Below are positions 25,008 through 32,148 of a stretch of DNA of 32,148 bases, one piece after another. The DNA is from Oscillibacter sp. (GTDB taxonomy: Bacteria; Bacillota; Clostridia; Oscillospirales; Oscillospiraceae), in the NCBI GenBank assembly GCA_022801815.1, contig JAAWTB010000005.1, forward strand, positions 1 through 32,148. The letters are read 5' to 3'. Made by a program: the position numbers and the translations under genes. Each line of letters starts with the position of its first letter. Within the stretch, counting starts at the first letter, position 1. Under the pieces are notes generated by a model. That model made no database searches and was not told where the DNA came from. It saw only the letters and a list, made by a program, of their open reading frames with translations.

Positions 25008-25872
25008 CTCCGTCCTTCTTGGAGCGCAGCAGACCCGTCAGGCTGAATTTCTGCTTTTCCGTCCCGGTCTCCTCCTGCGGAAGCAGTTCGTTCCGCAGGA
25101 GGTTATCCAGAGTCTCCGGCTTCAAGTGCCGTTTCAGCATTCCGCCGGTGGCCACAGAGATGGACCCGGTTTCCTCCGACACAATAACCACCACCGCGTC
25201 GGAGTTTTCGCTCATGCCGATGCCCGCCCGGTGCCGCATGCCTAAATCCCGGGACAGGTTCACGTTCTTGCTCAGGGGGAGCATACACCCCGCCCCCAGC
25301 ACTCGTCCGCGGCGGACAATCACCGCGCCGTCATGCATGGGCGCTTTCACAAAGAAAATATTTTTTAAAAGCTCGCTGGAAACCGACGCATCCAGCACTG
25401 TGCCGCTGCGGACCATGTCGTCCAGCAGAATTTCACGCTCGAACACGATCAGCGCCCCAGTACGGGACTGGGACATCTCCGAGCAGGCCAGCACGGTCTG
25501 TTCGATAGTCTGCTCCAACACGCTGGCGTTCTCCGTCCGGGTGAAGAGGGCCAGGATACGGCGGCTTCCCATCTCCTCCAAAATCCGGCGGATTTCCGGC
25601 TGAAACAGGATGATGAGGGCGAGTACGCCCACCTCTACCATGCGGCTGAGCAGGTAATAGATGCCGTTGAGCCCAAAGAGATAGCTCAAAAGCAGCGCCG
25701 CCAGGAACACGAACAGTCCCTTTAAAAGACTGGCAGCCTTGGTGGTCTGTACCAGAGTCAGCACCTTATACAGTGCAAACGCCATGATGACAATATCCAG
25801 GACATCGGTTGCCTCAATGGTCAGCAGATACCGGCCGATGGTGGCAATCAGTTCCGTTAGCGTTACATTCAT
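25000..25872 (-). CDS. cdaA: Diadenylate cyclase (c-di-AMP synthase)
   Basis: Three N-terminal TM helices; DAC motifs HDGAVIVRRGRVLGAGCMLPLS and GMRHRAGIGMSE. Confidence 0.97.
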   Translation of the reverse strand: MNVTLTELIATIGRYLLTIEATDVLDIVIMAFALYKVLTLVQTTKAASLLKGLFVFLAALLLSYLFGLNGIYYLLSRMVEVGVLALIILFQPEIRRILEEMGSRRILALFTRTENASVLEQTIEQTVLACSEMSQSRTGALIVFEREILLDDMVRSGTVLDASVSSELLKNIFFVKAPMHDGAVIVRRGRVLGAGCMLPLSKNVNLSRDLGMRHRAGIGMSENSDAVVVIVSEETGSISVATGGMLKRHLKPETLDNLLRNELLPQEETGTEKQKFSLTGLLRSKKDGGA

Positions 25873-25956
25873 TTTTACGTCGTCATCCCTTTCTTCCGCG
25901 CCGCCGGGAGAGCGGCTGTTCCCGCCGTGAGAAACGTCAGGTCACGAATACTATAG

Positions 25957-25985
25957 ATTATATAGAATCCGGCGGTAAAAAGCAA
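25957..25985 (-). promoter_or_regulatory. Sigma-A-like promoter upstream of cdaA
   Basis: Minus strand TTGCTT-N17-TATAAT (-35 25980-25985, -10 25957-25962). Confidence 0.7.
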
Positions 25986-26025
25986 GGTAAACCAAGGGAA
26001 AATTACCGGAAAATTCACGGTCTGT

Positions 26026-27159
26026 TCAGAAAGCCCTCCCCAAAATCCCCTGAACCGCCCGAAGCAGCCGGGCAATCTCCTCCGGCGTGTTGAAATCAGA
26101 GAAGCTGACGCGCACGGTACCGGTGTCCAGCGTCCCCGCCGTGCGGTGGGCGTAAGGGGCGCAGTGAATGCCTGCCCGGACGGCAATTCCCCGCTCCGCC
26201 AGGGCGGAGCCGATGGTTTCTACGTCCACGCCTTCCGCTGTCAGGGAGAGAACCCCTGTTTGGTTTTGAAGTCCCGGAGAAGCAAAGAGACGCAGGCCGG
26301 GCATAGCTTCCAGACCCTGAAGGGCCAGCTGTGTTAAATGCTTTTCATGCGCCAGGATCTTATCTGGTCCTCCCCGGCGGACATACCGAACGCCGGCCAG
26401 CAGACCCGCGATTCCCGGCATGTTGAGGGTTCCGGCCTCCAGGCGATCCGGCAGAAAGTCCGGCATCCGCTGCTGGATGGACTGGCTTCCGGTGCCCCCT
26501 TCCAGAAGAGGACGGGTAAGCACGTCCTCCCGGCAAAGCAGTACGCCGGTTCCCTGGGGACCGTAAAGGCCCTTGTGTCCCGGCATGGCGATGAAGGCTG
26601 CTCCCAAAGCCTCCATGTCCAAGGGCAGCACCCCAGCGGACTGAGAGGCGTCGATGATGAAAGGGACGCCCCGGCTCCGGCAGATGGCGGAAATCTCCCC
26701 CACCGGCTGGATGAAGCCAAAGACATTGGAGACGTGGCTGCAAACCACCGCATCTGTTCCGGGGACAATGAGACGGTCAAAGGCTTCCGTCACCGCCTTC
26801 GGCTGGAAAAGCGGAGCGGCAGCAACGGCAATTTTCGCCCCCAAAGCCTCCAGGGGCCGGGTTACGGCGTTGTGCTCATAGCCGGAGACCACTGCCCGCC
26901 CGCCCGGCGGCACCAGGCTTTTGATAGCGATATTTAGTGCATGGGTAGCGTTAAGGGTAAATACCACCTGCTCCGGATTTTTCAATCCGAACAGCTCCGC
27001 CAGTTCCGAACGGCACCGGAAAGCCGTGTCGGCGGCCCGGGCGGCGGCGGGATAGCCTCCCCGCCCCGGGGAGCTCATGGAGGCCAGGGCCTCCCACATG
27101 GCGGCGGCGACAGAAGCGGGTTTTTGAAAACTGGTGGCCGCGCTGTCGAAATAAATCAT
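26026..27159 (-). CDS. Class V aminotransferase / cysteine desulfurase family protein (EF2568-like)
   Basis: MIYFDSAATSFQKPASVAAAM, VFTLNATHALNIAIKSL, PLP-lysine motif AMPGHKGLYGPQGTGVL. Confidence 0.9.
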   Translation of the reverse strand: MIYFDSAATSFQKPASVAAAMWEALASMSSPGRGGYPAAARAADTAFRCRSELAELFGLKNPEQVVFTLNATHALNIAIKSLVPPGGRAVVSGYEHNAVTRPLEALGAKIAVAAAPLFQPKAVTEAFDRLIVPGTDAVVCSHVSNVFGFIQPVGEISAICRSRGVPFIIDASQSAGVLPLDMEALGAAFIAMPGHKGLYGPQGTGVLLCREDVLTRPLLEGGTGSQSIQQRMPDFLPDRLEAGTLNMPGIAGLLAGVRYVRRGGPDKILAHEKHLTQLALQGLEAMPGLRLFASPGLQNQTGVLSLTAEGVDVETIGSALAERGIAVRAGIHCAPYAHRTAGTLDTGTVRVSFSDFNTPEEIARLLRAVQGILGRAF

Positions 27160-27407
27160 GGCCTCACCTCCTGGTACAGGCCTTTCTGAAACAAAAATAT
27201 TTGAACGGGGTCCAGACTGTCCCTGTGGAGAGCGGTCAGGGCCTCCGGCAGATCGGAAACTGCCACGCGCACAGCGTAAGCACAGCCCATATCCGTCAGG
27301 TCTCTGGAAGGCCGGAAGATATGGCAGCGGATGCCCGCCCGGCCCAGGGACTTCTGCATCCGCTGGGCATAGGTTACGGAGCGGGCCAGGATGATATAGT
27401 GCTCCAC
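27156..27407 (-). CDS. DUF3343 putative Se/S carrier-like protein
   Basis: GTG start after AAAGGAGG: VEHYIILARSVTYAQRMQKSLGRAGIRCHIFRPSRDLTDMGCAYAVRVAVSD; overlaps the aminotransferase start. Confidence 0.8.
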   Translation of the reverse strand: MEHYIILARSVTYAQRMQKSLGRAGIRCHIFRPSRDLTDMGCAYAVRVAVSDLPEALTALHRDSLDPVQIFLFQKGLYQEVRP

Positions 27408-27466
27408 AAACACTCCTCCTTTCTCTCCTATTCTATGGGGCTGGGAGCGAAAGGTGCCAAAGCGTG

Positions 27467-27492
27467 AAAACGCCCCGCCGGAGAGCGGAGCG
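27467..27492 (-). terminator. Terminator downstream of ispF
   Basis: Minus strand CGCTCCGC-TCTCCG-GCGGGGCG-TTTT. Confidence 0.65.
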
Positions 27493-27512
27493 AAAAACAC
27501 AGTTTGAGGCGT

Positions 27513-28001
27513 TTAAACACGGAGGCGTTCCACTAATACCACAGCGTGGGCCGCCATGCCGGAGCCGTCTCCGGTGAAGCCCAGCCCCTCCTCGGTGGTG
27601 GCCTTGACGTTGACCTGTTCCGACTCAATTCTCAAGGCAACGGCGATATTCTCCGCCATTCGGGCCTTGTAGGGGGCAACCTTCGGCGCCTGGGCCAGGA
27701 GCGATGCGTCAATGTTCACCACGGCGAAGCCCTTCTCCTCCAGGAGATGGCCCGTCTCTTCCAGCAGCTTCAGGCTGGAAATACCCTTGTAGGCTGGGTC
27801 CGTGTCCGGGAACAGCTTCCCGATGTCCCCCAGCCGGGCGGCTCCCGTCAAGGCGTCTATGACGGCGTGGACCAATACGTCCGCGTCCGAATGGCCCAAA
27901 AGTCCCGTTTCCCACGGGATTTCTACACCGCCCAGAACCAGCTTTCGCCCTGGGACCAGGCGGTGAACGTCATAGCCATGGCCCACCCGCAGATTTGTCA
28001 T
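27513..28001 (-). CDS. ispF: 2-C-methyl-D-erythritol 2,4-cyclodiphosphate synthase
   Basis: [51 protein letters not shown]. Confidence 0.97.
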   Translation of the reverse strand: MTNLRVGHGYDVHRLVPGRKLVLGGVEIPWETGLLGHSDADVLVHAVIDALTGAARLGDIGKLFPDTDPAYKGISSLKLLEETGHLLEEKGFAVVNIDASLLAQAPKVAPYKARMAENIAVALRIESEQVNVKATTEEGLGFTGDGSGMAAHAVVLVERLRV

Positions 28002-28738
28002 CGTCCTTCCTCCCGGGCCTTTACAATGGCCTCCGCCAAAATCATATCCATAGGCGTGGTAATTTTCAGATTTTCCTCCTCGCCCTCTACCAGGAAGACC
28101 ACCTTTCCCAGCCGCTCCACAGCGGAGGCATCGTCGGTAACAGGAGCCTCCTGCTCTAAAGCGGACTGGAGGGCCGCCTTCAGCAGGCTGGCCTCAAAGA
28201 CTTGGGGGGTCTGAACGGCCCGGAGGCGGCCCCGGTCCAGGGTCTCCTCCACCCCGCCATCCTCCCGAACGGATTTCATGGTATCCTTCACTGCCACGGC
28301 GGGCGCAGCGGCGGAACAGCGGGCGGCGGCAAAAACCACCCGGTCAACGAGTTCCGGCGTCACCAGGGGGCGGGCTCCATCCTGCACCGCCAAAAGCTCC
28401 ATCTCCGGCGATGCCTCCAGGGCCGCCAGCAGCACGGAGTGGACCCGGTTCTCTCCGCCCCGGATCACCTTTGTGCACTTTGTCAGCCCATAGGTCCGGC
28501 AAAGCTGAGAAATCTCCAGGATATCCTCCTCCCGGGCGGCAACGATGACCTCGTCCACGCTTCCGGCCACCTGAAGCGCCGCCAGGGTCCGCACCAGCAC
28601 CGGCACGCCCTCCAGGGGCTGAAGCAGCTTGTTTATGCCGCCCATCCGGCTGGAGCTACCCGCAGCCGCCACCAAGGCGGCGCAGCGGGACCGCCTGGCC
28701 TCCCGCACTTTTTTGAAAAACGGCAGCACCTCAAACAC
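27998..28738 (-). CDS. ispD: 2-C-methyl-D-erythritol 4-phosphate cytidylyltransferase
   Basis: [47 protein letters not shown]. Confidence 0.96.
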   Translation of the reverse strand: MFEVLPFFKKVREARRSRCAALVAAAGSSSRMGGINKLLQPLEGVPVLVRTLAALQVAGSVDEVIVAAREEDILEISQLCRTYGLTKCTKVIRGGENRVHSVLLAALEASPEMELLAVQDGARPLVTPELVDRVVFAAARCSAAAPAVAVKDTMKSVREDGGVEETLDRGRLRAVQTPQVFEASLLKAALQSALEQEAPVTDDASAVERLGKVVFLVEGEEENLKITTPMDMILAEAIVKAREEGR

Positions 28739-28758
28739 CCTCTCCGCCCCATCGGGCC

Positions 28759-29262
28759 CTACTGCGGAACCGGCGGCTTCTGCATAACCGCGCGGTCCAG
28801 CCGCGCCTCCGCCTCTTGATAGGCGCAGCCCTCCACCAGCGCAATTTCCGAGAGAATGATCTGCTTCGCGCTGTGAAGCATTTTCCGCTCCCCCGTGGAA
28901 AGCCCGCGGCGGGACTCCCGCCGCATCAGGCTCTTCACCACACGGGCCACCTCGTTGAGGTTCCCGCTTTTCAGCCGGAGGAGATTTTCCTGATAACGTT
29001 TGTTCCAGTTCGCACTGGCTTCTACCTCCAAGGCGGGGATTCCGTCGAAAAATGCCTCGGCCTCCGCCTCCGAGATGATGGACCGGATACCGATGGCCTG
29101 GGAGTTTGCAGTGGGAATCTTCAAAATCAGCCCGCCCACAGGCATTTTGAAGACGTAATACTCCTTCAGCGTGCCCGCCACCTTTTCCTGGACCACATCA
29201 TCGATGACACCTGCCCCGTGCATGGGATGCACGATCAGGTCCCCGATTTGGAACATGGACAC
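28759..29262 (-). CDS. CarD family transcriptional regulator
   Basis: MFQIGDLIVHPMHGAGVIDDVVQEKVAGTLKEYYVFKMP. Confidence 0.94.
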   Translation of the reverse strand: MSMFQIGDLIVHPMHGAGVIDDVVQEKVAGTLKEYYVFKMPVGGLILKIPTANSQAIGIRSIISEAEAEAFFDGIPALEVEASANWNKRYQENLLRLKSGNLNEVARVVKSLMRRESRRGLSTGERKMLHSAKQIILSEIALVEGCAYQEAEARLDRAVMQKPPVPQ

Positions 29263-29317
29263 CCCTTTCTCTGTCGCGGCCTCCGCCGCTGTGTTGTTTG
29301 CCTCTTAAATATTCCTG

Positions 29318-29363
29318 ATTCCATGCTGGTTCAAATTCCGTGCCGAGATTCCCGATTCCGTGC
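29318..29363 (-). repeat. Three short direct repeats GCAyGGAAT upstream of carD
   Basis: Plus-strand ATTCCATGC (29318-29326), ATTCCGTGC (29335-29343), ATTCCGTGC (29355-29363); spacings 17 and 20 nt. Confidence 0.6.
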
Positions 29364-29451
29364 GAAAGACTGCCCTGGATAGGGACTGCTGTCCAACGAA
29401 GTTCCTATGAGACAAACACCACACAGCAGAGGCCCCGCAGAGAGCGGCGGC

Positions 29452-30801
29452 TCAGCGCTTGTTGGAGCGCCGCCAGATGTGCATCTTCTCCGCCTCGGCA
29501 ATAAGCTCCTCCCGGAACTGGGGATGCGCCAGGCCTATGAGGCCCTCCGCCCGCTCCCAGGTGGATTTGCCCTTGACGTTAAACTTGCCGTACTCCGTCA
29601 CAATCCAGTGAAGGTTCGTGCGGGTGGCCGTCACCACGGACCCCTCCACCAGAGTAGGCCGGATGCGGGACTTCAGCTGCCCGCTCTTCTTATCCAGGAA
29701 GGAGGAAGAGCAGCAGATAAAGCTCTTGCCGCCCTTGGCCAGGTACGCGCCCATAACGAAGTCCTGCTGTCCGCCTGCGCCGGAGATGTGGTTAACGCCG
29801 GAGGACTCGGAGGACACCTGGCCAAAGAGGTCAATGTCCACCGCGCCGTTGATGGAGGTGAATTTATCGATTTGGGACACCCGGGCGATATCGTTGACAT
29901 AATTGACCGGAGCAGCCATGCATTCGGGATTGTTGTTCAGGAAGTCATAGAGCTTCTGCGTGCCCGCAGCAAAGGCGTAGGTCTGCCGGCCCCGGTCAAA
30001 GGGCTTGCGGGCCCCGGTGATGCGGCCTGCCATGGACATATCCACAAAAGCATCCACGTACATTTCGGTGTGGACGCCCAAGTCCTTCAAATCGGACTCG
30101 GCAATCATTTTGCCGATGGCGCTGGGCATGGAGCCAATGCCCAGCTGGAGGCACGCGCCGTCCTCGATTTCCGGGACTACCAGGTTGGCCACGGCCAGGT
30201 CCACCTCGGAGGCCGGAGCGGCCCCGCCGCCCAAAATCTCCATGGGGGGATTCTCCCCTTCCACGACCATTGTTACATCACTGATATGTACACCGTTTTC
30301 AAAGCCGCCCAGGCACACAGGAATATTCTTGTTAACCTCGACAATGACGGTTTTGGCGCACTCGCACACCGCCTTCATGTGGGAACCGCCGGGACCGAAG
30401 TTGAACCAACCGTGCTCATCCATAGGAGCCACCTGGAACATGGCCACATCCAAAGTCTGAATGCAGTCGCGGTAGTAGCCCGGCAGCTCGGAGTAGCGCA
30501 GGGGAATATAATAGGCAAATCCCTCTTTGATGGCCTTCCGTTCGATGCCGCTCATATGCCAGGAGTTCCATGCAAAGTGCCCGGCAGCGTCCGGCACATC
30601 AAAAATAGCGGGCCGGCGGGTCAGGATGCCGCCCCGGATGTTCACATCCTTCAGCTCGCCCATCCGGGCGGCCAGGGCTTTATCCAGGGCATTGGCGGAG
30701 CAGACTGTCCAGCCATAATCCAGCCAGTTGCCGGACTGAACCACCTTAACCGCCTCATCGGCGGTGGTCAATTTCTGGCGGTATTCCTCCTGAAAGTTCA
30801 T
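29452..30801 (-). CDS. Acetyl-CoA hydrolase/transferase family protein (butyryl-CoA:acetate or 4-hydroxybutyrate CoA-transferase type)
   Basis: [73 protein letters not shown]. Substrate not resolvable from sequence by eye. Confidence 0.88.
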   Translation of the reverse strand: MNFQEEYRQKLTTADEAVKVVQSGNWLDYGWTVCSANALDKALAARMGELKDVNIRGGILTRRPAIFDVPDAAGHFAWNSWHMSGIERKAIKEGFAYYIPLRYSELPGYYRDCIQTLDVAMFQVAPMDEHGWFNFGPGGSHMKAVCECAKTVIVEVNKNIPVCLGGFENGVHISDVTMVVEGENPPMEILGGGAAPASEVDLAVANLVVPEIEDGACLQLGIGSMPSAIGKMIAESDLKDLGVHTEMYVDAFVDMSMAGRITGARKPFDRGRQTYAFAAGTQKLYDFLNNNPECMAAPVNYVNDIARVSQIDKFTSINGAVDIDLFGQVSSESSGVNHISGAGGQQDFVMGAYLAKGGKSFICCSSSFLDKKSGQLKSRIRPTLVEGSVVTATRTNLHWIVTEYGKFNVKGKSTWERAEGLIGLAHPQFREELIAEAEKMHIWRRSNKR

Positions 30802-30886
30802 AATTGCTTCCTCCATCTGTATTGATTTTCTGTCTCCCCGCAAAGCGCGGTGGGTAAATTTCTACAGCATGACATCTATGTTCAAT

Positions 30887-30915
30887 AGTATATCATCTTT
30901 GGGAAAATATTGCAA
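30887..30915 (-). promoter_or_regulatory. Sigma-A-like promoter for the CoA-transferase
   Basis: Minus strand TTGCAA-N17-TATACT. Confidence 0.65.
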
Positions 30916-30948
30916 CGTCAAAACGTGAAAAAAATAACATGTTTTTCC

Positions 30949-30978
30949 AAAAAAGCGGCGGACCCACAGGCCCGCCGC
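30949..30978 (-). terminator. Terminator downstream of the S1-domain gene
   Basis: Minus strand GCGGCGGgCC-TGTG-GGtCCGCCGC followed by TTTTTT. Confidence 0.8.
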
Positions 30979-31010
30979 CTAATTCTCCGGCTTTTGCGGT
31001 TTGCGAAGGC

Positions 31011-32135
31011 TTACTCCTCCGTCTCTTCCCCTTCGAATTCCTCCACCGTAGGAGCCAGCAGAGCACGGATAGACAGGGAGATCTTTTTCCGCTCTTCGTC
31101 CACGGCGGTGATCTTAGCGTCCACCATCTGACCCTCGGACAGCACGTCCTCCGGCTTCTCAATGCGGCGGTCGGCAATCTGGGAAATGTGAATCAGGCCG
31201 TCCACGCCGGGGACCACCTCGGCAAAGGCGCCGAAGGTCATCAGCTTGACGATGCGGACAGAAGCCACGTCACCCACGGCGTACTTGTCCATAAACACCT
31301 GCCAGGGGTCCACGTTGTGGTCCTTGACGCCCAGGGAAATCTTCCGCTTCTCGGGGTCGAAGGAAATGACGTAAACCTCCATGGTGTCGCCCACCTTGCA
31401 TACCTCGGAAGGAGTCTTGATGCGGCTCCAGCTCAGCTCCGAGATATGTACCATGCCGTCTACGCCGCCGATGTCGACAAACACGCCGTAGCTGGTCATG
31501 GATTTCACAGTGCCAGTATAACGCTTGCCTACCTCAATGTTGGCCCAGATTTCCTCCTGAGCGGCCCGGCGGGCCTCGTCGGAGACGGAACGGATGGAGC
31601 CAACCACCCGGCGGCGGGCGCGGTTTACCTCGGTGACGCGGAGCTGAACCTTCTGGCCCTTCATGGCGGAGAGGTCAGCGCCTCTGGGCTGGCCGCTCTG
31701 GGATGCGGGAACAAACACCCGCACGCCCTTGACGGACACCACAATACCGCCCTTGTTCTCCTCGGTGACAGTGCCTTCCATCACAGTCTTCTCTTCCACG
31801 GCCTGCTCGATGTTTTCCCAGATCTTCACAGCATCCAGCCGCTTCTTGGAGAGTTCGGCGTACCCTTCCACATCATTGACGCGGACAATGTAGGTCTCAA
31901 TTTCGTCTCCCACCTTCACCACGTCCTCGGGCTTGGCGCTGGGATCGTCGGTCAGCTCGCTGAACTTGATGTAGGCCGCCTGCTTGGCGCCCACATCCAC
32001 CTGCACCTCCGTCGGAGTGATGGCGGTGACAATGCCGGTTACCTTCTCCCCTGTATTTAAAGTTTTGAAGGACTGGTTCAGCAGTTCCTCAAAGGACTCC
32101 TCGTTGTTCTCCACCGCTCTGATTTCTTCACTCAT
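31011..32135 (-). CDS. rpsA: S1 RNA-binding domain protein, 30S ribosomal protein S1-like (four S1 repeats)
   Basis: 374 aa; repeated S1 motifs, e.g. GEKVTGIVTAITPTEVQVDVGAKQAAYI, GKRYTGTVKSMTSYGVFVDIGGVDGMVHISELSW. Confidence 0.92.
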   Translation of the reverse strand: MSEEIRAVENNEESFEELLNQSFKTLNTGEKVTGIVTAITPTEVQVDVGAKQAAYIKFSELTDDPSAKPEDVVKVGDEIETYIVRVNDVEGYAELSKKRLDAVKIWENIEQAVEEKTVMEGTVTEENKGGIVVSVKGVRVFVPASQSGQPRGADLSAMKGQKVQLRVTEVNRARRRVVGSIRSVSDEARRAAQEEIWANIEVGKRYTGTVKSMTSYGVFVDIGGVDGMVHISELSWSRIKTPSEVCKVGDTMEVYVISFDPEKRKISLGVKDHNVDPWQVFMDKYAVGDVASVRIVKLMTFGAFAEVVPGVDGLIHISQIADRRIEKPEDVLSEGQMVDAKITAVDEERKKISLSIRALLAPTVEEFEGEETEE

Positions 32136-32148
32136 GGCTGCATATACC

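Noticed and set aside
27408-27466. CATAGAAT upstream of DUF3343 as a third sigma-E site
   Set aside because: The -10 matches CATAGAnT, but the sequence 14 nt upstream is CACCT, so there is no acceptable -35; a sigma-A reading gives a 19-bp spacer.
29407-30825. 472-aa plus-strand ORF opposite the CoA-transferase
   Set aside because: Antisense shadow; the minus-strand CoA-transferase motifs are convincing and have an RBS and promoter.
30939-32060. 373-aa plus-strand ORF opposite the S1-domain gene
   Set aside because: Antisense shadow of a clear four-repeat S1 protein; composition (His/Leu/Gly) typical of reverse-frame artefacts.
1-32148. CRISPR array, tRNA, rRNA, prophage or defence system
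   Set aside because: No regularly spaced identical repeats, tRNA cloverleaf signatures, rRNA sequence, phage structural genes or defence-type nucleases were seen on reading.

Overview
The window is a 32 kb piece of a GC-rich, spore-forming Clostridia-type genome (probably Oscillospiraceae/Eubacteriales; taxonomy inferred from gene content only). Positions ~1-2.86 kb look accessory. They hold the C-terminus of a probable IS4-type transposase, a non-coding stretch packed with inverted repeats, and a secreted RCC1-repeat/SLH surface protein. The rest is mostly core genes on the minus strand. Read in transcription order from high to low coordinate these are: S1-domain protein, CoA-transferase, carD, ispD, ispF, DUF3343, class V aminotransferase, cdaA, cdaR, rseC-like, DUF5685, dnaJ-domain, yicC, remA, gmk, rpoZ, priA, def, fmt, yugP-like peptidase, rsmB, rlmN, prpC, prkC, rsgA, a 67-aa ORF, spoVM, sipL and spoIVA. 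A plus-strand amino-acid ABC transporter sits between spoIVA and sipL. The most interesting result is a 22-codon ORF missing from the supplied ORF track (8745-8813, minus; MNIVVWKSPKMLRGILKKIFKV). It has a strong RBS and aligns without gaps to SpoVM, including Pro9. It lies downstream of rsgA, matching the B. subtilis neighbourhood. With sipL and spoIVA nearby, all three spore-coat basement components (SpoVM, SpoIVA, SipL) fall within ~6 kb. spoIVA and sipL are both preceded by near-identical sigma-E-like promoters (ATAyT-N14-CATAGAnT), and an uncharacterised 67-aa Gly/Cys-rich membrane ORF sits directly upstream of spoVM. No tRNA, rRNA or CRISPR array was seen.
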